NCBI RefSeq assembly: GCF_051257895.1
Contig: NZ_CP194331.1
Span: 1,426,001-1,490,000, forward strand
Length of the DNA: 64,000 bases
Direction: 5' to 3'
Source: Gallionella straubiae
GTDB taxonomy: Bacteria > Pseudomonadota > Gammaproteobacteria > Burkholderiales > Gallionellaceae
The position numbers and the translations under genes were made by a program. A model generated the notes under the pieces. It was given only the letters and a program-made list of their open reading frames with translations. It had not been told where the DNA came from and did not search any database. Position 1 is the first letter of the stretch, and every line of letters starts with the position of its first letter. Positions 32,729-44,201 of this stretch are shown here, piece by piece.

Positions 32729-33754
32729 CTATTTCTGCTTCACACCCAACATCCCTGCCTTGACCGGATCCAGCGCCACCTTCTCGCCCGGATTCAGCCC
32801 CGCCAGCACCTCCACCGCACCATCGGCGGTCGCTTCGCCGAGCCGCACCTGGCGCAACTTCACCTCTTCCTTCTCACCTACCACATAGACGGCAACCACT
32901 TCGCCGCGGCGCAGCACAGCGCTCGCGGGAATCACCAGCTTGTTCGCCTTGCCCGTCACGAAATGCACGCGCACGAACATGCCCGGATAGACTCCCGCTT
33001 CGTTCTTCGGCAGGTACACGCGCACCTGCGTGCTGTGGGTGCGCGCATCGGCAACCGGCTGTACGGCCGCCGAGGCGGGCTTGACCCAGCGATCCAGCGA
33101 GGGCGCTTCCACCATCACCTCGGGGCGCGCGCCGATGTCCAGCAGCTTGTCTTGCGGCACACTTGCCACCACGCGCATCTCGGAAGGATCGAAGCCGGTC
33201 ATCAAGGGCTTGCCGGGCATCACCAGTTCGCCGACCTCGACCAGGCGCGCCGCCACGACCCCGCTGTAGGGCGCGATAACCGCCGTGTAGCCGTGCGCGA
33301 GACTGGCCTGTCCGGTGGATGCTTCGCTGGCCGCAGCCTGTGCGAGGGCGATCTTGTAGTCGGCCTGCGCCTTGTCGAGCGCCGCCTGGCTGATGAATTT
33401 CTGTGCGAACAGCTGCCGCGCGCGCTCGTAAGCCGCCTTGGCGTTCTGCATGTTGGCCTGGGCCTGCAGCACCTGCGCCTGACTGCCCGCCAAGGCCTGC
33501 ACCGCTTCGCGTTCGTCGATGCGCAGGATCACCTGCCCCTTGCTGACGCGATCCCCGATATCGAAGTTGATTTCCCTGACACGCCCGCCGATTTGTGCGG
33601 ACACGGTAGATTGACGGACGGCTTCCACCAAGCCGTCGGCACTGTAAGTCTGCGCCACCTCGCGGTACTGCGCAGGTGCTGTGGCCAGCTGCCCGGCAGC
33701 CTGCACAGCCGAGGTGCCCAGCAGCAATGCGCCGAATATCCATGATTTTTTCAC
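32729..33754 (-). CDS. RND membrane fusion protein (periplasmic adaptor)
   Basis: This 341-residue HlyD/AcrA-type adaptor has a signal peptide, a split lipoyl domain (TVSAQIGGRVREINFDIGD and YTAVIAPYSGVVAARLVEVGE), a short coiled-coil hairpin and beta-barrel/membrane-proximal domains. It pairs with the RND pump encoded two genes downstream. The order regulator, adaptor, SQR, pump is unusual because SQR sits between the two pump components. An operator-like palindrome lies just upstream of its start. Confidence 0.9.
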   Translation of the reverse strand: MKKSWIFGALLLGTSAVQAAGQLATAPAQYREVAQTYSADGLVEAVRQSTVSAQIGGRVREINFDIGDRVSKGQVILRIDEREAVQALAGSQAQVLQAQANMQNAKAAYERARQLFAQKFISQAALDKAQADYKIALAQAAASEASTGQASLAHGYTAVIAPYSGVVAARLVEVGELVMPGKPLMTGFDPSEMRVVASVPQDKLLDIGARPEVMVEAPSLDRWVKPASAAVQPVADARTHSTQVRVYLPKNEAGVYPGMFVRVHFVTGKANKLVIPASAVLRRGEVVAVYVVGEKEEVKLRQVRLGEATADGAVEVLAGLNPGEKVALDPVKAGMLGVKQK

Positions 33755-33780
33755 TGCACCACCCCGCTTACAGTTTCGTT

Positions 33781-33800
33781 ATATCAGAATATACTAATAT
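33781..33800. promoter_or_regulatory. Operator candidate for the SqrR-like repressor
   Basis: ATATCAGAATATACTAATAT is an imperfect palindrome (16 of 20 positions symmetric). It is 27 bp upstream of the membrane fusion protein start and 20 bp past the regulator's stop codon. AT-rich palindromes of this size are typical of ArsR-family and BigR/SqrR operators. Confidence 0.6.
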
Positions 33801-33819
33801 TTAAAATCCAACAACCCCC

Positions 33820-34122
33820 TTATGTGCTGCAAAACACATCGCGCATCATCCCCACCAGCTTGATGGTGCGCGGATCGCCGATGCGGTAATACACCCGGTT
33901 CGCGTCCTTGCGCGTCGCCAGCACGCCCTTGTCGCGCAAAATCGCCAGATGCTGCGAGATATTGCTCTGCGAGGTGCCGACCTGTTCCACGATTTCCTGC
34001 ACGCTGACCTCCCGGTCGCCGAGCACGCACAGGATTTTCAGGCGCAAGGGGTGCGCAATCGCCTTGATGGCCTGCGCGGCCTGTTGAATGTCTTCTTCCC
34101 TGTCTATTAGTTTGCTTGCCAT
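33820..34122 (-). CDS. ArsR-family repressor with SqrR/BigR-type cysteine pair
   Basis: This 100-residue winged-helix protein has the recognition helix region TSQSNISQHLAILRDKG and the wing RKDANRVYYRI. It has exactly two cysteines, C32 (LKILCVL) and C98 (DVFCST). Their positions in the fold and their spacing of 66 residues equal those of the persulfide sensor SqrR of Rhodobacter capsulatus (C41/C107) and of BigR. The classical metal-site CVC motif of ArsR is absent. It probably represses the adaptor-SQR-pump operon and is released when reactive sulfur links the two cysteines. Confidence 0.88.
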   Translation of the reverse strand: MASKLIDREEDIQQAAQAIKAIAHPLRLKILCVLGDREVSVQEIVEQVGTSQSNISQHLAILRDKGVLATRKDANRVYYRIGDPRTIKLVGMMRDVFCST

Positions 34123-34225
34123 ATCTGTTCCTGATTATCCCGCCGAGCCGCCCACTGACCGGAGCGAATTCGGCTAAAATTAAACGAGACTCCACAACAT
34201 CATTATCCGCTAATATTCTACACCA

Positions 34226-35761
34226 ATGAAAGTCACTCCTGTCCTGCTGCTCATCCTGGATGGCTTCGGCTACCGCGAAGATGCCGATTTCAACGCCATT
34301 CTGGCGGCGCGAAAACCCAACTGGGACGCGCTGTGGCGCGACTATCCGCACACCCTGATCGAGGCTTCGGAAAAACATGTCGGCCTGCCGTCCGGGCAGA
34401 TGGGCAACTCCGAGGTCGGCCATCTCAACATCGGCGCCGGGCGGACGGTGTACCAGGACTTGAGCCGCGTCGATGTCGCCATCGAGGATGGCAGCTTCTA
34501 CACCAACACCGCCTTGAGCCGGGCCGTCGAGCTGGCAAAACAAAACGGCAGCACCCTGCACATCATGGGGCTACTCTCCCCGGGCGGCGTGCACAGCCAC
34601 GAGAGCCACATCTACGCCATGCTGGAAATGGCGGCGCGCGCCGGCCTGAAGAAAGTCTGCGTGCACGCCTTCCTCGACGGGCGCGACACCCCGCCCAAGA
34701 GCGCCGCGCCCTCGCTGCAACGTCTGCAGGAAAAGTGCGCAGCACTGGGAACCGGGCAAATCGCCAGCATCACCGGGCGCTATTACGCGATGGACCGGGA
34801 CAACCGCTGGGAGCGCGTGCAGCCCGCCTACGAACTGCTCACCGAGGGTCGCGCCGAATTCAGCGCGGCGGATGCATTGAGCGGCCTGGAACAGGCCTAT
34901 GCGCGCGGCGAGTCGGACGAGTTCGTCAAACCGACCGCGATTACCTCAGGCAAGGCGGGATACACCATGCGGGACGGAGACGTGGCGGTATTCATGAATT
35001 TCCGCGCCGACCGCGCGCGAGAGATTACGCGCGCCCTGACCGACGCGGCCTTCGGCGGCTTCGAGCGCGCCTGCTTCCCGAAACTCGCCGCCTTCGTCAC
35101 GCTGAGCAGCTACGGCGAAGACTTTCACCTGCCTTGCGCCTACCCGCCCCAAACCATCCACAACGGCTTCGGTGAATACCTCTCGAATCTCGGGCTGAAA
35201 CAGTTGCGCATCGCCGAGACCGAAAAATACGCGCATGTCACCTATTTTTTCAGCGGCGGCAAGGAACAGCCCTACCCCGGTGAGGACCGCATCCTCGTCC
35301 CGTCACCCAAGGTCGCGACCTACGACCTCAAGCCGGAAATGAGCGCGTTCGAGGTGACCGACAAGCTCGAAGCCGCGATCCTCAGCCGCCAGTACCACGC
35401 GATCATCTGCAACTACGCCAACGGCGACATGGTGGGACACAGCGGCAACATGGAGGCCGCCACCAAGGCAGTCGAGGCGCTGGATATCTGTGTCGGCCGC
35501 GTGGTCAACGCGATGCGCTCCATCGGCGGCGAGGTCATCATCACCGCCGATCACGGCAATGCCGAACAGATGCTGGATCGCGTGACGCAGCAGGCGCACA
35601 CCGCGCATACCCTGAATCCGGTGCCCTTCCTGTATGTCGGACGCAAGGCCGAACTGGCCGAAGGCGGCGCGCTGCGCGACCTCGCCCCCACGCTGCTGAC
35701 CATGATGGGGCTGCCGCAACCGCCGGAAATGACCGGACATAGCCTGATCCGGATACAGTGA
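34226..35761 (+). CDS. gpmI: 2,3-bisphosphoglycerate-independent phosphoglycerate mutase
   Basis: This 511-residue di-manganese enzyme interconverts 3- and 2-phosphoglycerate in glycolysis/gluconeogenesis and carbon export from the Calvin cycle. The metal ligand DGFG, the phospho-Ser loop GQMGNSEVGHLNIGAGR, the FLDGRDTPP loop and the metal site TADHGNAEQM are all present. It starts a plus-strand operon with envC and ctpA (GTGA overlap with envC) and is divergent from the sqrR-like regulator. Confidence 0.96.
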   Translation: MKVTPVLLLILDGFGYREDADFNAILAARKPNWDALWRDYPHTLIEASEKHVGLPSGQMGNSEVGHLNIGAGRTVYQDLSRVDVAIEDGSFYTNTALSRAVELAKQNGSTLHIMGLLSPGGVHSHESHIYAMLEMAARAGLKKVCVHAFLDGRDTPPKSAAPSLQRLQEKCAALGTGQIASITGRYYAMDRDNRWERVQPAYELLTEGRAEFSAADALSGLEQAYARGESDEFVKPTAITSGKAGYTMRDGDVAVFMNFRADRAREITRALTDAAFGGFERACFPKLAAFVTLSSYGEDFHLPCAYPPQTIHNGFGEYLSNLGLKQLRIAETEKYAHVTYFFSGGKEQPYPGEDRILVPSPKVATYDLKPEMSAFEVTDKLEAAILSRQYHAIICNYANGDMVGHSGNMEAATKAVEALDICVGRVVNAMRSIGGEVIITADHGNAEQMLDRVTQQAHTAHTLNPVPFLYVGRKAELAEGGALRDLAPTLLTMMGLPQPPEMTGHSLIRIQ

Positions 35762-36930
35762 CCTTTTCAGTTCGTTTACTGTTGCCGGTTCTGTGCGGCC
35801 TGATATTCACCAGTGCGGCATGCGCCAGCCAGCAGGAGGAGCTGGAAAACCTGCGTAAGCGCATCGCCGCGATGCAGCGCGAGATGGATCGGACCAGCGA
35901 ATCAAAGTCCGAGGCCGCCGATGCGCTGCGCGAATCGGAACGCGCGATCAGCAACAGCAACCGCAAGCTCGCCGGCCTTGCCGAGCAGCAGCGCGCCGCC
36001 GACAGAAAACTAAACGAACTGCAGGAGCGGGAAAACCGGCTGACCGGCAGCATGGCCGAACAACAGGCCCTGCTCGGCAGGCTGCTGTATCAGCAATACC
36101 TCGGCGGCAGCCAGGAATATCCGAAGCTGCTGCTGGGCAACCGCGACCCCAATCAGGTCTCCCGCGACCTGCAGTATTACAAGTATATCGCGCGCGACCG
36201 CGCAACCCGGCTTGCCGCGCTGCGTAACGATTTCGCCGCGCTGAACGCGGTCAGCACGGCCGTGCGCGAGCAGCGCGCGGAATTGAAATCGCTGCGCACG
36301 GAGGAGGCGGCACAGAAAAAAACGCTGGAGAAGGAACAGCAGGCCCGGCAGCGGATATTGGTCAAAGTTTCCCACCAGTTGCGCCAGCAGCGCCGCGAGA
36401 TCAACCGCCTCCAGCGCGACGAGAACCGCCTCGCGCAGCTGGTCGAGCGGCTGACGAAAATGCTCGCCCAGCCGAAGTCCGGCTCGTTGTTCCGCAACGA
36501 CAATCTGCCGGACAGCCGCTTCGACGGCAACCCGTTCGACCAGCTCAAGGGCAAGCTTGCGTTGCCGGTGAAAGGTGAAGTCACCAACCGGTTCGGCGCA
36601 CCGCGCCCCGACAGCACGGTGCTGTGGAAAGGCCTGTTCCTGAGAACTTCCCCCGGCCAGGCTGTCAAAGCCATCGCGGCAGGGCGGGTGGTATTCGCGG
36701 ACTGGCTGCGCGGCTTCGGCAACCTGCTGATCATCGATCACGGCAAGGGTTACATGAGCCTGTACGGCAATAACGAGACCCTCTACAAACAGGTCGGGGA
36801 CATGCTGCAGGGCGGCGATACCGTCGCGGCGGTCGGGAACAGCGGCGGCAACGAGGATTCCGGTTTATACTTTGAACTGCGCCACGAGAGCAAACCGCTC
36901 GATCCGATGAAGTGGCTGGCAACACGATAA
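35758..36930 (+). CDS. envC: Murein hydrolase activator EnvC (degenerate LytM)
   Basis: This 390-residue exported protein has a signal peptide, a long coiled coil (about residues 22-245) and a C-terminal M23/LytM domain. The zinc ligands expected in active M23 peptidases are missing: the HxGxD position reads WKGLFLR, and the HxH position has no His pair (YMSLYGN). That is the hallmark of EnvC-type activators of cell-division amidases. The GTG start overlaps the gpmI stop. The gpmI-envC-ctpA order is common in proteobacteria. Confidence 0.92.
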   Translation: MTFSVRLLLPVLCGLIFTSAACASQQEELENLRKRIAAMQREMDRTSESKSEAADALRESERAISNSNRKLAGLAEQQRAADRKLNELQERENRLTGSMAEQQALLGRLLYQQYLGGSQEYPKLLLGNRDPNQVSRDLQYYKYIARDRATRLAALRNDFAALNAVSTAVREQRAELKSLRTEEAAQKKTLEKEQQARQRILVKVSHQLRQQRREINRLQRDENRLAQLVERLTKMLAQPKSGSLFRNDNLPDSRFDGNPFDQLKGKLALPVKGEVTNRFGAPRPDSTVLWKGLFLRTSPGQAVKAIAAGRVVFADWLRGFGNLLIIDHGKGYMSLYGNNETLYKQVGDMLQGGDTVAAVGNSGGNEDSGLYFELRHESKPLDPMKWLATR

Positions 36931-36942
36931 CTTGGGGAAATT

Positions 36943-38337
36943 ATGCGTTTTCTGGAAAAAGCAGGCTTGGTGAGTCTGGGACTGGTTGCAGGCGTGTCGT
37001 TCAGCCTGCATTTCGCCGCAATGGCCGAGAAGGACACGCTCGCCACGCCGCTGCCCATCGAGGAACTGCGCGCCTTCTCCGAGGTGTTCGGCCGCATCAA
37101 GAGCGACTACGTCGAACCCGTCACTGACAAGAAGCTGATCAACGAGGCCATCAACGGCATGCTGAGCGGCCTCGACCCCCACTCCGCCTATCTCGACACG
37201 GAAGCCTTCAAGGAACTGCAGGTCGGCACCCAGGGCGAATTCGGCGGGCTCGGCATCGAAGTCAGCATGGAAGACGGCCTGGTGAAGGTCGTCTCGCCGA
37301 TAGAAGACACGCCCGCCTACAACGCGGGCATCAAGAGCGGCGACCTGATCGTCAAGCTGGACGACACCCTGGTCAAGGGGATGACGCTGAACGACGCGGT
37401 AAAGCACATGCGCGGCAAACCGGGCAGCAAGATCGTACTGACCATCATCCGCAAGGATGAGCCCAAGCCGCTCACCATTACCCTGGTGCGGGCCGTCATC
37501 AAGGTACAAAGCGTGAAATCCAAGCTGGTCGAACCCGGCTACGGCTTTGTCCGCATCACGCAATTCCAGGAACATACCGGCGAGAACCTCGCCACCGCGC
37601 TGGAAACCCTCATCAAGCAGAACCAGGAGCCACTCAAGGGGCTGGTGCTCGACTTGCGCAACGACCCGGGCGGATTGCTGACCGGCGCAGTCGGCGTTTC
37701 CGCAGCCTTCCTGGCCAAGGACGCACTGGTGGTCTATACCGAGGGCCGCACCGAAGACGCGAAGATGCGCCTGACCGCCAGTGCAGAGCATTATCTGCGC
37801 GGTAACGGCAAGAGCGATTACCTGAAAAGCCTGCCCGACTCCGTCAAGAGCGTGCCGCTGGTCGTGCTGGTGAACGGCGGCTCCGCGTCCGCCTCCGAGA
37901 TCGTCGCCGGCGCATTGCAGGATCACAAGCGCGCGGTCATCATGGGCACGCAGACTTTCGGCAAGGGCTCGGTGCAGACCGTCCTGCCGCTCGGCAACAA
38001 CACCGCGATCAAGCTCACCACGGCGCGCTACTACACGCCGGGCGGACGCTCCATCCAGGCCAAGGGCATCGTGCCCGATATCCAGGTGGAAGATCCCGCC
38101 ACCGCCGGGCAGGAAAACATGTTCCGCCTGCGCGAAGCCGACCTGAACAGGCACTTGCCCAATGGCAAGCAGCCGGATGAAAAGCCGGACAGCAATGCCG
38201 GGAAAAAAGCGCCGGCCGCTCCCGATGACAAGGGAGGTGCGAAGCCGGCACCCACCGAGTTCGGCGCCAAGAACGACTACCAGCTCAACCAGGCGTTGAA
38301 CCTGCTCAAGGGAATGCAGATCCTGCAGGGAAAATAA
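36943..38337 (+). CDS. ctpA: Carboxy-terminal processing protease (S41, CtpA)
   Basis: This 464-residue periplasmic serine protease has an N-terminal signal anchor, a PDZ domain (about residues 95-180, GIEVSMEDGLVKVVSPIEDT in part) and the S41 catalytic core. The core has Ser in NGGSASASEIVAGAL and Lys in FGKGSVQTV. It cleaves proteins from their C termini and affects envelope enzymes. A Lys/Pro/Ala-rich linker (about 395-435) precedes the end. It follows envC by 12 bp. Confidence 0.94.
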   Translation: MRFLEKAGLVSLGLVAGVSFSLHFAAMAEKDTLATPLPIEELRAFSEVFGRIKSDYVEPVTDKKLINEAINGMLSGLDPHSAYLDTEAFKELQVGTQGEFGGLGIEVSMEDGLVKVVSPIEDTPAYNAGIKSGDLIVKLDDTLVKGMTLNDAVKHMRGKPGSKIVLTIIRKDEPKPLTITLVRAVIKVQSVKSKLVEPGYGFVRITQFQEHTGENLATALETLIKQNQEPLKGLVLDLRNDPGGLLTGAVGVSAAFLAKDALVVYTEGRTEDAKMRLTASAEHYLRGNGKSDYLKSLPDSVKSVPLVVLVNGGSASASEIVAGALQDHKRAVIMGTQTFGKGSVQTVLPLGNNTAIKLTTARYYTPGGRSIQAKGIVPDIQVEDPATAGQENMFRLREADLNRHLPNGKQPDEKPDSNAGKKAPAAPDDKGGAKPAPTEFGAKNDYQLNQALNLLKGMQILQGK

Positions 38338-38359
38338 CCCCGCCCCCAGGGAGGCCGGC

Positions 38360-38764
38360 ATGACGGAACCATCCGAACTGGACAGACAGCGCGAGATCGT
38401 TTTCAGTGCGGAACCGCCCGGACAGGCCGAGCGCGCCTCCCGCTTCCTGTCCGGCCTGCCCGGCTGCAAGGTCGAACCCGGCGATAACACGAACGCGCTG
38501 CGCATTTCCTACAACCTGCGCGACCATACGCTCGATGAACTGGAAAACAGGCTTGCCGAAGAAGGGCTCCACCTCGATCGCGGCCTGCTGCACAGCATCG
38601 GACGCCAGGTTATCCACTACTGCGAAGACACCGTCCGCCACAATCTGGGCATTCCTGCCTACCCGACGAAACAGAACGAGCGCGAAGTGTTCGTCAGGGC
38701 ATACGACCAGGAACCGCATGGCGACCGCGACGATGTCCTTCCGGAATTGCGCGATTACAAGTAG
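38360..38764 (+). CDS. Hypothetical protein downstream of ctpA
   Basis: This is a 134-residue soluble, charged protein that I do not recognise. The N-terminal half (IVFSAEPPGQAERASRFLSG, then ALRISYNLRDHTLDELENRL) has the beta-alpha-beta rhythm of a ferredoxin-like fold such as heavy-metal-associated domains, but lacks a CxxC metal site. Its ATG lies 22 bp after ctpA with an AGGGAGG ribosome site, so it is probably the last gene of the gpmI operon. Confidence 0.72.
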   Translation: MTEPSELDRQREIVFSAEPPGQAERASRFLSGLPGCKVEPGDNTNALRISYNLRDHTLDELENRLAEEGLHLDRGLLHSIGRQVIHYCEDTVRHNLGIPAYPTKQNEREVFVRAYDQEPHGDRDDVLPELRDYK

Positions 38765-38813
38765 TACTGCCTAAACGAACCCCCCTCGCCATTCAGGGCG
38801 GATGTCCTGCCTG

Positions 38814-39578
38814 TCACCCCAGCTCCAGAACCACCGGCGTATGGTCGGAAGGACGCTCCAGCCCGCGCGGCGCCTTGTCGATCACGCAGCTTCTGCATTG
38901 CGCCGCGAGCGGCTCGCTGACCAGGATATGGTCGATGCGCAGCCCGCGGTTGCGGCGGAACGCCATCATCCGGTAGTCCCACCAGGAATAGGATTGGCCG
39001 GGCTGCTCGAAGAGGCGGAAGCCATCGCGCAGGCCGAGCCCCAACAGCTTGCGGAACTGCTCCCGCTCCGGCTCGCTGACCAGCACGTTGCCTTGCCAGG
39101 CGATGGGGTCGTAGACATCGCAATCTTCCGGCGCGATGTTGTAGTCGCCCAGCAGCGCCAGTTTCGGGTGGCGCGCCAGCTCCGCTTTCAACCAGTCGTG
39201 CAGCGCGGCGAGCCACGCGAGCTTGTAGTTGTACTTGTCCGAATCGACGCTCTGCCCGTTCGGCACATAGACGTTCACCACGCGGACATCGCCTATCGTG
39301 GCAGCGATGATGCGCTTCTGCTCGTCGGGAAAGTTGGGCAGGCCGCATTGCACCTCATTGGCCGGTTCACGGCTCAGGATCGCCACGCCGTTATAGGTCT
39401 TCTGCCCGCTGAATACGCTGTGGTAGCCCGCCGCCTGCAGCTCGGCCTGCGGGAACTCGCCGTCCTGCTGCTTGGTTTCCTGCAGGCACAGCACCTCGAC
39501 CGGGTTGGCGGCCAGCCAGCCCAGCACCTGCGGCAGGCGCACCTTGAGTGAATTGACGTTCCAGGTCGCTATCTTCAT
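38814..39578 (-). CDS. xth: Exodeoxyribonuclease III (AP endonuclease)
   Basis: This 254-residue base-excision repair nuclease cuts at abasic sites. The endonuclease/exonuclease/phosphatase fold signature is complete: WNVNSLKVR, CLQETKQQ, GDYNIAPEDCDVYDP, FRRNRGLRIDHILVSE and SDHTPVVLEL. It stands alone between the convergent ctpA operon and prk. Confidence 0.95.
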   Translation of the reverse strand: MKIATWNVNSLKVRLPQVLGWLAANPVEVLCLQETKQQDGEFPQAELQAAGYHSVFSGQKTYNGVAILSREPANEVQCGLPNFPDEQKRIIAATIGDVRVVNVYVPNGQSVDSDKYNYKLAWLAALHDWLKAELARHPKLALLGDYNIAPEDCDVYDPIAWQGNVLVSEPEREQFRKLLGLGLRDGFRLFEQPGQSYSWWDYRMMAFRRNRGLRIDHILVSEPLAAQCRSCVIDKAPRGLERPSDHTPVVLELG

Positions 39579-39641
39579 ATCTTGCCCATCGATTCGTTCG
39601 GCGTTGATGTTACGCAGCTCCGCGCACCGGCCAAATGAAAA

Positions 39642-39669
39642 CGGGGAACCGGATTGATCCGGTTCCCCG
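39642..39669 (-). terminator. Rho-independent terminator downstream of prk
   Basis: A perfect 13-bp stem (CGGGGAACCGGAT, a 2-nt loop and its complement) is followed on the minus strand by TTTTCATTT. It lies 22 bp past the prk stop codon and also upstream of xth. Confidence 0.88.
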
Positions 39670-39690
39670 CCGTTGCGGCCATTTATGGCC

Positions 39691-40596
39691 TCACTTCTTC
39701 TTGCTCTCGATCAGTTCGTGCAGGATCGGCGTCAGGATGATTTCCATCGCGAAGCTCATCTTGCCGCCGGGCACCACCAGGGTGTTGGGGCGCGACATGA
39801 AAGAGTCGTGGATCATGCTGAGATAGTAGGGCAAATCTATATTGCCAAATTTGCTCATGATGTATTTGTTGAAGCGGATCACCACAAAGCTTTCATCCAG
39901 CGTGGGGATGTCGCGCGCGATGAACGGGTTGGAAGTATCCACCGTCGCGACGCGCTGGAAATTGATGTGGGTGCGCGAGAACTGCGGGGTGACGTATTTG
40001 ACGTAGTCCGGCATGCGGCGCAGGATGGTGTCCACCGTCGCTTCGGCGGAATAGCCGCGCTCTTCCTTGTCGCGGTGGATTTTCTGGATCCACTCCAGAT
40101 TGACCACCGGCACGACGCCGATGCCCAGATCCACATGCTTGCCCGCATCGATGTCGCCGTCCGTCGCCAGGCCGTGCAGGCCCTCGTAGAACAGCAGATC
40201 GGAATTCGCCTCGATGCCTTCCCATGGGGTGAATTGGCCGGGCTTCAGATCGGCGAGACCGAAGTGCTTTTTGTGATGTTCCGCCTCATCCTCGCTGTGC
40301 ACATAGTAGCGGCGCTGGCACATGCCGGTTTCGCCATAGACCCTGAACGTTTCCTCGATTTTGTCGAAGTGGTTGGCTTCCGGGCCGAAGTGGCTGAAAG
40401 AATGGTTGCCGGCCTTCGCGGCCTCGGCCACGGCGGCGCGGAACGCCATGCGGTCCAGGCTATGCAGGCTGTCGCCCTCGATGATGGCGGCTGAAATCTT
40501 CTCGCGGCGGAAGATATTTTCGAAGGCACGTTTGACGGTGGAAGTACCCGCTCCGGAAGATCCGGTGACTGCGATGACGGGGTGTTTGCGCGACAT
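39691..40596 (-). CDS. prk: Phosphoribulokinase (class I)
   Basis: This 301-residue kinase phosphorylates ribulose 5-phosphate to ribulose 1,5-bisphosphate, the committed Calvin-cycle step. The P-loop GSSGAGTST, the EGDSLH aspartate, YFGPEA-like SHFGPEANHFD, LFYEGLHG, VVPVVNLEWIQKI and TLVVPGGKM segments match bacterial class I PRK. PrkB of non-autotrophs such as E. coli shares the same motifs. The ATG at 40596 begins the conserved MSRKHPVIAVTG, so the frame to 40641 is not used. The autotrophic reading is an inference supported by rpe, gph and CbbY-like genes later in the window. Confidence 0.92.
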   Translation of the reverse strand: MSRKHPVIAVTGSSGAGTSTVKRAFENIFRREKISAAIIEGDSLHSLDRMAFRAAVAEAAKAGNHSFSHFGPEANHFDKIEETFRVYGETGMCQRRYYVHSEDEAEHHKKHFGLADLKPGQFTPWEGIEANSDLLFYEGLHGLATDGDIDAGKHVDLGIGVVPVVNLEWIQKIHRDKEERGYSAEATVDTILRRMPDYVKYVTPQFSRTHINFQRVATVDTSNPFIARDIPTLDESFVVIRFNKYIMSKFGNIDLPYYLSMIHDSFMSRPNTLVVPGGKMSFAMEIILTPILHELIESKKK

Positions 40597-40877
40597 GGTG
40601 ATTTCTCCTGAAACAAAATGAAAATTCTTGAATAGCCGCAATTTTATAACAAAGCCCCCGGCACCACTACCGCACTTGCCGCCTGCGCATCATGAAATGT
40701 TCCGGATTCCTCGTTTTCATCCTCACCGAATCGCGCCAACGGCGGCGTCAATGCTGAGCTTCCACCTTACTCAGACATCGTTCGCCGTTTTTTTCAGTAC
40801 CCGGTTAACCCGAGCACGGCAAAGGGGATATCGCTATAATGCCGCATTCAAAAAAACAAACTGCGGCCCGCAAAATC

Positions 40878-43643
<2,766 letters not shown>

Positions 43644-43706
43644 GGCGGCAGCACCAGGAACCTTCCACCCGCTGCAAATTTTTTCCGGTTCACCCGGCTT
43701 GGGAAT

Positions 43707-44198
43707 ATGGCTATGCGCACCTTATTGCTGTTGACTGCCTTGTTGCTCACCGCCTGCGGTTTCCATCTGCGCGGCCATGCCGGGATGCCGTTCGACACGC
43801 TGTACCTGGATGCGACCAACTCCGGCACGCCCTTCATCGCCGAGCTGCGCCGCAACCTGGAAACCAACAAGGTAAAGCTGGTGGGCAGCGCCGAGCAGGC
43901 CGACGTGGTGCTCAACATCGTCCTGGAAATTCCGGAGAAGCAGATCCTGACGCTGGGCGGCAGCGGACGCGTGACCGAATTCCAGTTGCGCTACCGCGTC
44001 TCCCTGCGCGCCTATGACCTCAAGGGGAACGACTGGGTCCCCGCCGAGGAAATCATCCTGCGCCGCGATTTTACCTATGACGACGCCAAGATTCTCGCCA
44101 AGGAGTCCGAGGAAGTCATGCTCTACCAGAGCATGCGCTCCGACATGGTCCAGCAGATCGTGCGCCGCCTGAGCCGCGCCAAACCGCAGCCGCAATAG
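43707..44198 (+). CDS. lptE: LPS-assembly lipoprotein LptE
   Basis: This 163-residue outer-membrane lipoprotein has a signal peptide with lipobox LTAC followed by GFHLRGH, the standard LptE start. A beta/alpha domain follows, with VTEFQLRYRVSLRAYD and DDAKILAKESEE. It plugs the LptD barrel for lipopolysaccharide delivery. The gene order leuS-lptE-holA is conserved in proteobacteria. Confidence 0.93.
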   Translation: MAMRTLLLLTALLLTACGFHLRGHAGMPFDTLYLDATNSGTPFIAELRRNLETNKVKLVGSAEQADVVLNIVLEIPEKQILTLGGSGRVTEFQLRYRVSLRAYDLKGNDWVPAEEIILRRDFTYDDAKILAKESEEVMLYQSMRSDMVQQIVRRLSRAKPQPQ

Positions 44199-44201
44199 AC
44201 C

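Noticed and set aside
36400..36930. Active M23 zinc endopeptidase
   Set aside because: The HxGxD and HxH zinc ligands are replaced, so the protein is annotated as an EnvC-type activator.
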